Shown here: one piece after another, positions 1-6,940 of the stretch
How positions within the stretch are numbered: the stretch's first letter is position 1
Layout: every line of letters begins with the position of its first letter
From: Clostridiales bacterium
Lineage (GTDB): Bacteria > Bacillota > Clostridia > Oscillospirales > Oscillospiraceae
Length of the DNA stretch: 34,981 nucleotides
Direction: 5' to 3'
Assembly (NCBI GenBank): GCA_004557735.1
Contig: SFFV01000022.1
Coordinates: 1-34,981, forward strand
Program-made: the position numbers and the translations under genes
Notes under the pieces: model-generated
Seen by the model: the letters and a program-made list of their open reading frames with translations, nothing else
What the model was told of the DNA's origin: nothing
Database searches by the model: none

Positions 1-235
1 GAGGACCGGGATGGACAGACCTCTGGTGCACCAGTTGTCGTGCCAACGGCACAGCTGGGTAGCTACGTCTGGACGAGATAAACGCTGAAAGCATCTAAGC
101 GTGAAACTCCCCCAAAGATAAGATCTCCCCCCTTTATGGGGTAAGGGTCGATGTAGACTACATCGTTGATAGGCCGAAGGTGTAAGCACGGTAACGTGTT
201 CAGCTGATCGGTACTAATCACCCGAGGGCTTGACT
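1..235 (+). rRNA. 23S ribosomal RNA, 3' end (partial)
   Basis: The window opens just after the sarcin-ricin loop of 23S rRNA (GAGGACCGGGATGGAC, helix 95) and runs through the conserved 3' domain, including GATAGGCC and CGGTACTAAT near the 3' end. The upstream part of the gene lies outside the window. The 3' end near 235 is estimated by analogy with other 23S genes; the exact mature end cannot be read from sequence alone. Confidence 0.95.
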
Positions 236-305
236 TAATTTATGCAGGGCGGCCTTGCTTCTCGTCCCCCATTGTTCAGTTTTCAGGGTGCAGACCCTGG
301 TAAAT

Positions 306-380
306 GGCCCGTTGGTCAAGCGGTTAAGACGGAGGCCTCTCACGCCTCAAACGTGGGTTCGATTCCCGCACGGGTCACCA
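306..380 (+). tRNA. tRNA-Glu (anticodon CTC)
   Basis: A full cloverleaf can be folded. The acceptor stem is GGCCCGT (306-312) with ACGGGTC, the anticodon stem is GAGGC/GCCTC with loop CTCTCAC (anticodon CTC, reading GAG), and the T-arm is GTGGG-TTCGATT-CCCGC. The 3' CCA is encoded (378-380). It sits about 70 nt after the 23S end and upstream of 5S, so it is probably co-transcribed with the rRNA operon. Confidence 0.95.
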
Positions 381-394
381 GTTTTGCTTTGTAT

Positions 395-470
395 GCACCT
401 TTAGCTCAGCTGGTAGAGCACCTGACTCTTAATCAGGGTGTCCAGGGTTCGAGTCCCTGAAGGTGTACCA
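395..470 (+). tRNA. tRNA-Lys (anticodon CTT)
   Basis: The acceptor stem is GCACCTT with AAGGTGT, closed by a terminal G-U pair. The D-arm is GCTC-AGCTGGTA-GAGC. The anticodon stem CCTGA/TCAGG has loop CTCTTAA, giving anticodon CTT for AAG codons. The CCA end is encoded at 468-470. Only 14 nt separate it from tRNA-Glu and 2 nt from 5S, so processing of this rRNA transcript must release both tRNAs before 5S can mature. Confidence 0.95.
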
Positions 471-472
471 TA

Positions 473-589
<117 letters not shown>

Positions 590-651
590 CACTTTTGTAA
601 TAAACCCGCGACATTTTTAGCCGTTTTACGATGGAGTTTTTACGACGGGGC

Positions 652-684
652 TTGACGTTCTTAACATTTCATGTATAGTATAAT
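652..684 (+). promoter_or_regulatory. Putative sigma-A promoter of the AraC-type regulator
   Basis: TTGACG at 652-657 is followed after 16 nt by TATAGT (674-679); a consensus TATAAT (679-684) overlaps it at a longer spacing. It lies about 70 nt upstream of the regulator start and makes the gene independent of the rRNA operon. Confidence 0.6.
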
Positions 685-750
685 CGATAAATATTTGAAC
701 AGGTGTAATAGTTTACACGCCGCTACCTTTCCCCTATCGGAGGAATGACG

Positions 751-1938
751 ATGGAAAAGACCCCCTTGCAGATGACGGTCAAGGAGCTGGAGGAATATCT
801 TTCGGCGAATTTCCGCAATACCGGCACGCGTTCGTCGCTCGGAGAAGCACTTGAAATGATAGAAAAGAAGTATCTTCTGTCTGCCTCGCAGTCTCCTGCC
901 GCGACGGAAACGAAGCCCCAGCAGATTCTTAACCAGATCTGCGCCGTTATCGACGCCCAGCCGGTAGACGGCACGGCCTTTCTCCAGAACACCTCCTCCA
1001 CCGGCGCCGCGCACCTCTCCGCGGAGGACGCGATCTTTGCGCCCGGGCGCGACGTCGCTGTGACGCGGCTTTTCTCCTATCTCAGCGCGGAACCCTCGGA
1101 ATACGACTGCTTCTCCGTTATCGTTGTTCTCAAAGGGGGATGCGAGATCTTTTTTGACGGCACGCCGCTCACCGCCGTTCTCGGCGGCGTTGTGATCGTT
1201 CCGCCGCGCACGCCGCACATCATGGCGGTCCCGGCCGAAGCTTATGTCATTGCGCTGCATATGCGCCGCTCCACGTTTGACGCGCAGTTCGGCGCGCTGA
1301 TGACGTGCAGCGATAAAATGAGCGTCTTCTTCCGCGAATCGCTGTACGGCACGAACGAAATGAATTATCTGTATATGACGGCGGACTTCGAGTCAGGCGG
1401 CGAGCTGTCCGCCCTGCAGCAGCTCGTTAAGGAGAGCACATCCAAAGCGCCGCTGGCCAATCTCTGCTCGATGAGCTGGATGAAGCTGTTCCTTGCGGAG
1501 GTGTTCCGCTCGTCCGGCGACAGTGCGGCCGTCCTCCGCTCCGGGCGCGACGAGACGACCCGTGCCGATTGCGGCGCGATATTGCAGTATATTCAGCAGA
1601 ACTACCGCACCGTTCGCTTGAGCACTCTTGCCAAGGCGTTTCATTATAACGAGACCTACCTCTCCCGCATGCTGCAAAACTACATGGGCATGAGCTTTAC
1701 GGATATCGTCCGCGGCATCAAAATGACCCGCGCCGAGGAATACCTCACCGGCTCGAGCCTCCGCATTCACGAGATCTCCGCGCTCGTCGGCTATGACAGC
1801 GTGGACCACTTCTCCCGGACGTTCAAAGCAACGCACAATGTATCCCCGCAGGCATACCGGCGCAGCGCCGCCAAGCGCGGGCTGCGCAGCATGGCGGAGT
1901 TTCCCGAAAAAACCGGCGGGAGCGAAGCCGCAAAATAA
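751..1938 (+). CDS. AraC/XylS-family transcriptional regulator
   Basis: A 395-aa predicted DNA-binding regulator. A cupin-like ligand domain lies near residues 100-175, with short beta strands and the loop VIVPPRTPH. A C-terminal AraC domain with two helix-turn-helix motifs spans about 277-380; its second helix ends in the family pattern GYDSVDHFSRTFKATHNVSP. The start at 751 is preferred over the in-frame ATG at 745, because GGAGGA (739-744) directly abuts 745 but lies 7 nt from 751. The N-terminal 90 residues have no family I recognise. The gene has its own promoter and ends at a strong hairpin. It converges on the flavoprotein/reductase operon, so a regulatory link to it is possible but not shown. 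The effector is unknown; sugars or small organic compounds are usual for this class. Confidence 0.85.
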   Translation: MEKTPLQMTVKELEEYLSANFRNTGTRSSLGEALEMIEKKYLLSASQSPAATETKPQQILNQICAVIDAQPVDGTAFLQNTSSTGAAHLSAEDAIFAPGRDVAVTRLFSYLSAEPSEYDCFSVIVVLKGGCEIFFDGTPLTAVLGGVVIVPPRTPHIMAVPAEAYVIALHMRRSTFDAQFGALMTCSDKMSVFFRESLYGTNEMNYLYMTADFESGGELSALQQLVKESTSKAPLANLCSMSWMKLFLAEVFRSSGDSAAVLRSGRDETTRADCGAILQYIQQNYRTVRLSTLAKAFHYNETYLSRMLQNYMGMSFTDIVRGIKMTRAEEYLTGSSLRIHEISALVGYDSVDHFSRTFKATHNVSPQAYRRSAAKRGLRSMAEFPEKTGGSEAAK

Positions 1939-1953
1939 TGTTTCACAATAAAG

Positions 1954-1997
1954 AGATCCGGAAGGACATTCGTCCTTCCGGATCTTTTCGTTTTTTT
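1954..1997 (+). terminator. Rho-independent terminator of the AraC-type gene
   Basis: A perfect 14-bp stem pairs AGATCCGGAAGGAC (1954-1967) with GTCCTTCCGGATCT (1972-1985) around an ATTC loop. A T-rich run TTTCGTTTTTTT follows. It separates the regulator from the convergent reductase gene. Confidence 0.92.
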
Positions 1998-2055
1998 CAT
2001 ATCGGCGCGGCGGGAGGGGAAAGGATATCCCCCGGTCTCGCCCGCGGCGAGCCGC

Positions 2056-3267
2056 TTATTTTATGTACTCGCCCGGCACTACGATCGTCAAATCGGAAAG
2101 GGCGAAGCTCGCGCAGGGGTGGATCTCGCCGCAGCGTTTATCCGCCCAGCGGCGGCCGTCGGTCTCCGCGGGAATGAACACCTCGCCCGAGACGACGCGC
2201 GAACGGCACCAGCCGCATTCGCCGCTGCGGCAGCGCGACGGCGCGCGGATCCCGGCGCGCTCGATAGCGACGAGGATCGGCTCATTCGCCGAGCAGTCAC
2301 ACACCGTTTCGTTCGGCCCCTGCCGCACGGTAAGGCGGAACACCTTGTCTTTTCGGTCGGCCGGGTAGCCCGGCTCCTCCCAGACGGATTTGGTGACGGC
2401 GGGGTTCTCCTTGCGGATGTACTTTTTCTCAAGGCCGAGCTTCGGCAGCTCGCCGTTCACGAAGCGGAACATCGGCCCCGGCCCGCTGACGAACACGCTG
2501 TACGGCTCGTCGCCGGCGTATTTGCGGATAAGCTCCGCCGTAAGGAAGCCGTGCTCATATCCCTCGCGTTCCTCATCGGAGAGAACGTGCACGACCTTCA
2601 CCTTGTCCGTTGCGGCGGCGATGGCGTCAAACTCGTCCCGGAAGAGGATCGAGTCGGCCGTGCGGTTGCCGAAGAGGATCGTGAGACGGAAGTCCTCGAT
2701 ACCGTCGCGGATGGCGCACGCCATGGAGTAAAACGGCGTGATGCCGCTGCCGCCGGCGAGCGCAACGACGTGCGGCGCGTCGCGGTACTTTTCATAGTAG
2801 AACGAACCGAGCCCCTCGGAGCCGAAAAGCCGGTCGCCCTCCTTGAGATGGTCGAGCAGCCAGTCCGCGGCAAAGCCGGAGGGATTGCGCTTGACGGTGA
2901 CGGCGATCGTTCCTTCCAGCGCCTCTTTCGGGGAAGAGGAGATGGAATACGGACGGCTGACAAAGCTCTTGCCGATGGGGAACTTGAGCGACACATACTG
3001 TCCGGCGCGGAAGTACGGGGCCGGTTTGCCGTCCGCGCGGCGGAACACGAACGTTTTGGCGCAGGCGGCCGGACGGTCAATGATCTTATCCACGACGAGA
3101 GTCTGGAAATCCGGGTGCAGCGTCTTGGCAAAGTTGTTGACGGGGTAGTCGGCGGTGATCTCCTCCGCCGGAGCTTTCGCGATGATTTTTTCTCTCTTCT
3201 TGCCGAGATTGGCGAACTTCAGCATGTCCAGAAGGCCGATAAGCCCGACTTTTACGTTCAGCGCCAT
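2056..3267 (-). CDS. NAD(P)H:ferredoxin-type reductase (FAD, NAD and 2Fe-2S domains)
   Basis: A 403-aa electron-transfer flavoprotein of the ferredoxin-NADP reductase superfamily with the domain order FAD, NAD, 2Fe-2S. The FAD-binding beta-barrel carries RPYSISSSP, the NAD(P) domain carries GGSGITPFYS, and the C-terminal plant-type ferredoxin domain has cysteines in CRSGECGWC plus a distal HPC. Such proteins pass electrons from NAD(P)H through FAD to the iron-sulphur cluster and a partner oxidoreductase. The start at 3267 is chosen because its ATG overlaps the stop of the upstream flavoprotein by one base (TAATG) and has GGAGGGG upstream, which indicates translational coupling. The obvious inferred partner is that flavoprotein. 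The first 60 residues have no clear family. Confidence 0.85.
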   Translation of the reverse strand: MALNVKVGLIGLLDMLKFANLGKKREKIIAKAPAEEITADYPVNNFAKTLHPDFQTLVVDKIIDRPAACAKTFVFRRADGKPAPYFRAGQYVSLKFPIGKSFVSRPYSISSSPKEALEGTIAVTVKRNPSGFAADWLLDHLKEGDRLFGSEGLGSFYYEKYRDAPHVVALAGGSGITPFYSMACAIRDGIEDFRLTILFGNRTADSILFRDEFDAIAAATDKVKVVHVLSDEEREGYEHGFLTAELIRKYAGDEPYSVFVSGPGPMFRFVNGELPKLGLEKKYIRKENPAVTKSVWEEPGYPADRKDKVFRLTVRQGPNETVCDCSANEPILVAIERAGIRAPSRCRSGECGWCRSRVVSGEVFIPAETDGRRWADKRCGEIHPCASFALSDLTIVVPGEYIK

Positions 3268-4805
3268 TATTGCTCCCCTCCTTTGTCGAGTTCCGCGCAG
3301 GCAAGGCCGGCGGTCATGTCTCCGTTGATCCAGGTGGAGGAGTAGCCGTCGCCGAAGAACGATCCCGCGCCGATGTGACGCAGACCCTTTACGTTGAAGT
3401 CCGCCTCGATATCCATCATGCGCGCGAGGACGCCGTCCCACTCGCTCACTTCAAAGCCGTAGGGCGTGCCGTCCGGCGTGCCGAGATAGCGCGCGAACGT
3501 CATGGGCGTTGCGACCTCGACCTCCTCGATGTACGGGGTAATGTCGATGCCGAGCTTCTTTTGGAGATCGTCGATGCATTTGGCGATCATCCGGTCCTTG
3601 ACCCTGTAATAGTCCTCCGGCGCGATCTTGCCCCAGTCCTCGGCGGAGCTGAAGAGCTTCGTGAAGCTGATGACGCACGTCCCCTCGGGGGAGAAGTCGG
3701 GGATGAGGGTATTATAGCTGATGAGGATGTTATAATCGTTGTCGATGCTTTTTATATTATTGTATTCCCTGCGGGAATCGGCGCTGCCGGCGAAAAAGAC
3801 GCAGTAGTCGGTGAGACCGAGCTCCTCGCAGGTCTTGTTCAGCGCGAAATAGATCATGCAGAACTTGGTGCTGAACTTGCCTCTGCGCGCGGCGGCGAGC
3901 TTCTTTTCGCGCTCCGGCACGAGGTGTTTCGGCATCATGTTGGCGTAAATGATGTTGGGGTTGATGCTCGCAAGGACCTGTTTGCACGCCACATCGCCGA
4001 GATTTGTGCGCACGCCGCAGACGCGGTCGCCGTCGAAGAGGAACTCCTCGGCGCGGCAGTTGAACCACGCCTCGCCGCCAAGCTCATAGAACCGGTTCAT
4101 GAACGTCATGGAGATCTCGTGGGACGTGTGGTGCGGGATGACCGCCCGCCGGGTGACGTACATGTCGATCATGTTGCCGAAGTGGAAGAAGTTGACCTCG
4201 TCGAGCGGCACGCCGAGATACGGCCAGTAAACGCCCACGATGTCGATCGCCTTCTGCGGCATTTTGAGCGCCTTCATAACGGTGAGCGCGTCGTAGCCGC
4301 AGGTGCGCAGCGTGTTGGGGAAGTGCTTCTGCATATACTTGGAGTCGTTGGGGGTGCCGTCAAACATATACACCTTGGCGGCGCGGATCTCCTCGATGAG
4401 ATCGAAGAATTTTTCCAGAGACTCGCGGGAGCCGGGGACATAGCTTTCGACCGCGGCGATGTACGCCTCGCGGCCGCAGGGGATCGTAACGTCCATGGGG
4501 GTGCCGTCGGAATAGGCGGAGCTCGCGCGGTAGCAGTCCGGGACGGTGATCCAGTCGATCTTCACGCCGTTCTTTTCCATGATGAGCCGGACGTGGCCCT
4601 TGTCGTTGTCTGCGCCGTAGTCGCAGATCTCGTGCACGCTGGGGTCAAACTCGAATCTGCCTCTCTTGAAGCTGGAGGCGACGCCGCCGGGCAGGTTGTG
4701 CTTTTCGATGAGGAGGGTCTTTTTGCCCTGCGCCGCGCAGGATACCGCCGCGCTCAGACCGGCGTTTCCCGCGCCGACGACCACAACATCATACTTTTCC
4801 GCCAT
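3267..4805 (-). CDS. Phytoene-desaturase-like NAD(P)/FAD-dependent oxidoreductase
   Basis: A 512-aa flavoprotein of the phytoene desaturase/carotenoid isomerase/retinol saturase superfamily (COG1233-like). A dinucleotide-binding motif at the N-terminus (VVVVGAGNAGLSAA) is followed by a conserved acidic strand end (LLIEKHNLPGG). The C-terminal FAD motif is near GAGSFFGDGYSS. No transmembrane helix or signal peptide is evident, so it is likely cytoplasmic or peripheral. The SD AAGGAG sits 7 nt before the ATG. It lies 35 nt after the esterase and overlaps the reductase by one base. Members of this superfamily both desaturate and saturate lipophilic polyenes. With a dedicated NAD(P)H reductase in an anaerobe, reduction of a double bond is the more likely direction, but this is inference. 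No carotenoid biosynthesis gene is in the window. Confidence 0.8.
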   Translation of the reverse strand: MAEKYDVVVVGAGNAGLSAAVSCAAQGKKTLLIEKHNLPGGVASSFKRGRFEFDPSVHEICDYGADNDKGHVRLIMEKNGVKIDWITVPDCYRASSAYSDGTPMDVTIPCGREAYIAAVESYVPGSRESLEKFFDLIEEIRAAKVYMFDGTPNDSKYMQKHFPNTLRTCGYDALTVMKALKMPQKAIDIVGVYWPYLGVPLDEVNFFHFGNMIDMYVTRRAVIPHHTSHEISMTFMNRFYELGGEAWFNCRAEEFLFDGDRVCGVRTNLGDVACKQVLASINPNIIYANMMPKHLVPEREKKLAAARRGKFSTKFCMIYFALNKTCEELGLTDYCVFFAGSADSRREYNNIKSIDNDYNILISYNTLIPDFSPEGTCVISFTKLFSSAEDWGKIAPEDYYRVKDRMIAKCIDDLQKKLGIDITPYIEEVEVATPMTFARYLGTPDGTPYGFEVSEWDGVLARMMDIEADFNVKGLRHIGAGSFFGDGYSSTWINGDMTAGLACAELDKGGEQ

Positions 4806-4840
4806 AGGGAAGCTCCTTTCCGTGCTTTTTTTGTGAACGC

Positions 4841-5983
4841 TTACATCATAAAAACGACCTGCAGAAAGTTATACAGCCCGACGATCCAGGCGCTGTACTC
4901 GTGACCGGCGTCAGCGACCAGGGTAAACCAGGCGTTCTCGGTATCGGTAAGGCCGTCCACGCGGTCGGTGATCACGATGAAGTTTTCGCGGTGAAGCGCC
5001 GCCATCGAGTCGCGCGTGCCGATGCTGTTGTAAAAGTATCGGATCGGGTAGGGCGCGTTCGCCTCGCTCCGAAGCGCATCCACGGTGAGATCAACGTAGC
5101 AGTCGCTCCCGGAAAAGCAGCCGAACCACGCGAACAGATCGAGACAGAGCGGCATTACGGAGTTGTATGCGTAGATCGAGCCCATCGAAAGCCCGGCGTA
5201 GGCGAAGTGGTCGCGCGCCGCGGAGATCGCCTCGGCGCTGCCGTCGGCGGCGTAGGTCGCGTAGTTCTGCACGATGAAAGGCAGGATATCCTCGCGCAGC
5301 TCGCGGACAAACTGCTCCTCGTCCGGCACGCGGTCGTACAGGGAGAGGTTGCCGGAATCGCGGTAAAACGTCGGCGTCACGACGATCATATCCCGGCACA
5401 TCCCGGCGGCGAGCATATTATCGAGCATCTGCGTGGTGGAGACGTAATATTCGGTGCCGTAAGCGGCGTAGAGCTGCGGCTTTCCGAGCCAGTAGGTCTC
5501 GCCGCCGCCCATGCCGTGCAGCAGCACGAGCACGTTGTACGGCTGCGAAGGATCGTACCCCCGGGGAAGATAGACGAGCATCCGCTTGCGGTAGGTGAGC
5601 GTACCTGCCCCGCTGCGCTCGCCGACATAGTCGTGCGTCGTATACTCGACCGTCTGCACCGTGCCGGGAGCGTCCGGGCGGTGGAAGAAGGAGGAGGGGA
5701 CGAGCGAGTCGGTAAAGGCGGGCGCGCGGCCGCACATCGGGCAGCGCGATGTGAGATACGAGTGGCCGACGGTCATGCCGCAGACAAAGCAGACGCAGCT
5801 TTCGTGATCGTGCTCCGCGTGCGGGCAGACCGCGCCGCACGCGACGCAGACGCCGTTCTGCCAGCCGGGGTGCGGACAGGCGCTCTCTGCGGCGCGTCCG
5901 GGCCCGCCGCCGGCGTGCGCGGCGGGCGCGCCGAGACAGCCGAGCGCGAGCACGAGCGCGAGCGCGCGGCGGAGCGCCTTCAT
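4841..5983 (-). CDS. Secreted alpha/beta-hydrolase esterase with Cys-rich N-terminal module
   Basis: A 380-aa protein with a cleavable signal peptide (Leu/Ala-rich residues 1-25, likely cut after AAHA). Residues about 35-85 form a cysteine-rich module with repeated CxxC pairs and the pattern CPHPGWQNGVCVACG. The rest is an esterase D / feruloyl-esterase-type alpha/beta hydrolase: LVLLHGMGGGE oxyanion-hole strand, nucleophile elbow GLSMGS and a C-terminal catalytic His in DAGHEYSAW. The substrate could be an acyl or aryl ester outside the cell. Its ATG overlaps the stop of the upstream phosphodiesterase gene (ATGA), so the two are translationally coupled. The Cys module may bind Zn or form disulphides; I cannot tell which. 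Confidence 0.82.
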   Translation of the reverse strand: MKALRRALALVLALGCLGAPAAHAGGGPGRAAESACPHPGWQNGVCVACGAVCPHAEHDHESCVCFVCGMTVGHSYLTSRCPMCGRAPAFTDSLVPSSFFHRPDAPGTVQTVEYTTHDYVGERSGAGTLTYRKRMLVYLPRGYDPSQPYNVLVLLHGMGGGETYWLGKPQLYAAYGTEYYVSTTQMLDNMLAAGMCRDMIVVTPTFYRDSGNLSLYDRVPDEEQFVRELREDILPFIVQNYATYAADGSAEAISAARDHFAYAGLSMGSIYAYNSVMPLCLDLFAWFGCFSGSDCYVDLTVDALRSEANAPYPIRYFYNSIGTRDSMAALHRENFIVITDRVDGLTDTENAWFTLVADAGHEYSAWIVGLYNFLQVVFMM

Positions 5984-6810
5984 TTGTACTGCACCGGCGG
6001 GCGGCAGCCTTCAAAGATCACGGCGTCGCTCTTCGCTTCCTCGCCGCGGTCGTGCGCCGTCCAGGTGACGCGCATCGCGCCGAGAAGCTCGGCGAGCTTC
6101 ACGCCGAGAGATTTTTTGCCTGCGCGGTGGGCGATGAACTGCGGGCGGCCGATGCAGCCGATGAGCATCCGGCTCGAAAGCCACGCGCCGAAGCCGCCGC
6201 CGAGATTTTCTCGCTGGGCGGTGAGCTGGCCGCGCAGCAGATCGGGCGCATGGAAGCGGAACCACGCCACGATGAACGGATCAAAGCTCTCCACGCAGAA
6301 ATTGCCGGTGTGCGCGTCGATGATCCCGAGTACCTTGCGGCAGAGCTCGCCGCGGCGACGGTCGGGCGAGGCCTTGACCTCCACGACCACGGGCACATGC
6401 GCGGCGGCGAGGATATCGAGAGCGTCCGAAAAGCGCGGCACGCGCTCGTCCGTGCCGCCGAGCTTATACTGCTGCAGCTCGGCGAAATCGAGCGACTCCA
6501 CGGCGGCGTGCTCGCCGGTCATGCGGAAAAGATCGCTGTCGTGCAGCACGACAACAACGCCGTCCTTTGTAAGGCGCGTGTCCAGCTCCGCGCCGTACCC
6601 GGCCTCCGCCGCCGCGCGGAACGCCGCGAGCGAGTTTTCGGGGATGCCGGCGGAAGCGTCGTGCAGACCGCGGTGGGCGATGTTCTGCCCCAGAAACGGG
6701 AAGCGCTGCCCGGCGCGGGAACGTCCCGGCGCGATCAGGAAAAGATATCCGGCAGCGGCGGCGCCGATGGCGGCCGCGGCGACGGTGCCGGCGGTTTTGC
6801 ATGGTTTCAT
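5980..6810 (-). CDS. Glycerophosphodiester phosphodiesterase, N-terminally membrane anchored
   Basis: A 276-aa GDPD-family enzyme that hydrolyses glycerophosphodiesters to glycerol-3-phosphate and an alcohol. The TIM-barrel motifs are present: IAHRGLHD with the following PENSLAAF, ELDTRLTKDGVVVVLHDSDL (metal and catalytic His/Asp) and VVVEVKA. An uncleaved-looking hydrophobic segment at residues 6-27 probably anchors the enzyme outside the membrane. The start at 6810 has GAGGTGA 7 nt upstream and lies just downstream of a 17-nt-spaced promoter; a longer in-frame extension would run through that promoter. It is the first gene of the four-gene minus-strand unit that ends at 2056. Confidence 0.88.
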   Translation of the reverse strand: MKPCKTAGTVAAAAIGAAAAGYLFLIAPGRSRAGQRFPFLGQNIAHRGLHDASAGIPENSLAAFRAAAEAGYGAELDTRLTKDGVVVVLHDSDLFRMTGEHAAVESLDFAELQQYKLGGTDERVPRFSDALDILAAAHVPVVVEVKASPDRRRGELCRKVLGIIDAHTGNFCVESFDPFIVAWFRFHAPDLLRGQLTAQRENLGGGFGAWLSSRMLIGCIGRPQFIAHRAGKKSLGVKLAELLGAMRVTWTAHDRGEEAKSDAVIFEGCRPPVQYK

Positions 6811-6831
6811 TGGTATCACCTCGTTGTCCGT

Positions 6832-6860
6832 ATTGTAACGCAGGAAAAACCGGTTGTAAA
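6832..6860 (-). promoter_or_regulatory. Promoter of the GDPD-esterase-flavoprotein-reductase operon
   Basis: On the minus strand TTTACA (6860-6855) and TACAAT (6837-6832) are separated by 17 nt. The -35 overlaps that of the divergent MFS gene by five bases, so the two promoters cannot be occupied at the same time. Confidence 0.75.
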
Positions 6861-6882
6861 GAGAGCGCTTTTCCTGTATGAT
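6854..6882 (+). promoter_or_regulatory. Promoter of the MFS transporter gene
   Basis: TTGTAA (6854-6859), a 17-nt spacer and TATGAT (6877-6882) point rightward. The ATG codons at 6878 and 6881 fall inside this -10 box, which rules them out as translation starts for the transporter. Confidence 0.72.
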
Positions 6883-6940
6883 GAAGAGAGATTCCAACAA
6901 AAGAGACGCGCGGCGGAAGCCGCGCGGGGAGGGAACGGCA

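Noticed and set aside
3270..4904. 544-codon frame antisense to the flavoprotein gene
   Set aside because: Shadow frame; the minus strand carries the FAD motifs and a coupled downstream gene.
6878..6940. ATG starts at 6878 and 6881 for the MFS transporter
   Set aside because: Both lie inside the -10 box of its promoter, and no SD precedes them; the GTG at 6941 has a strong SD.
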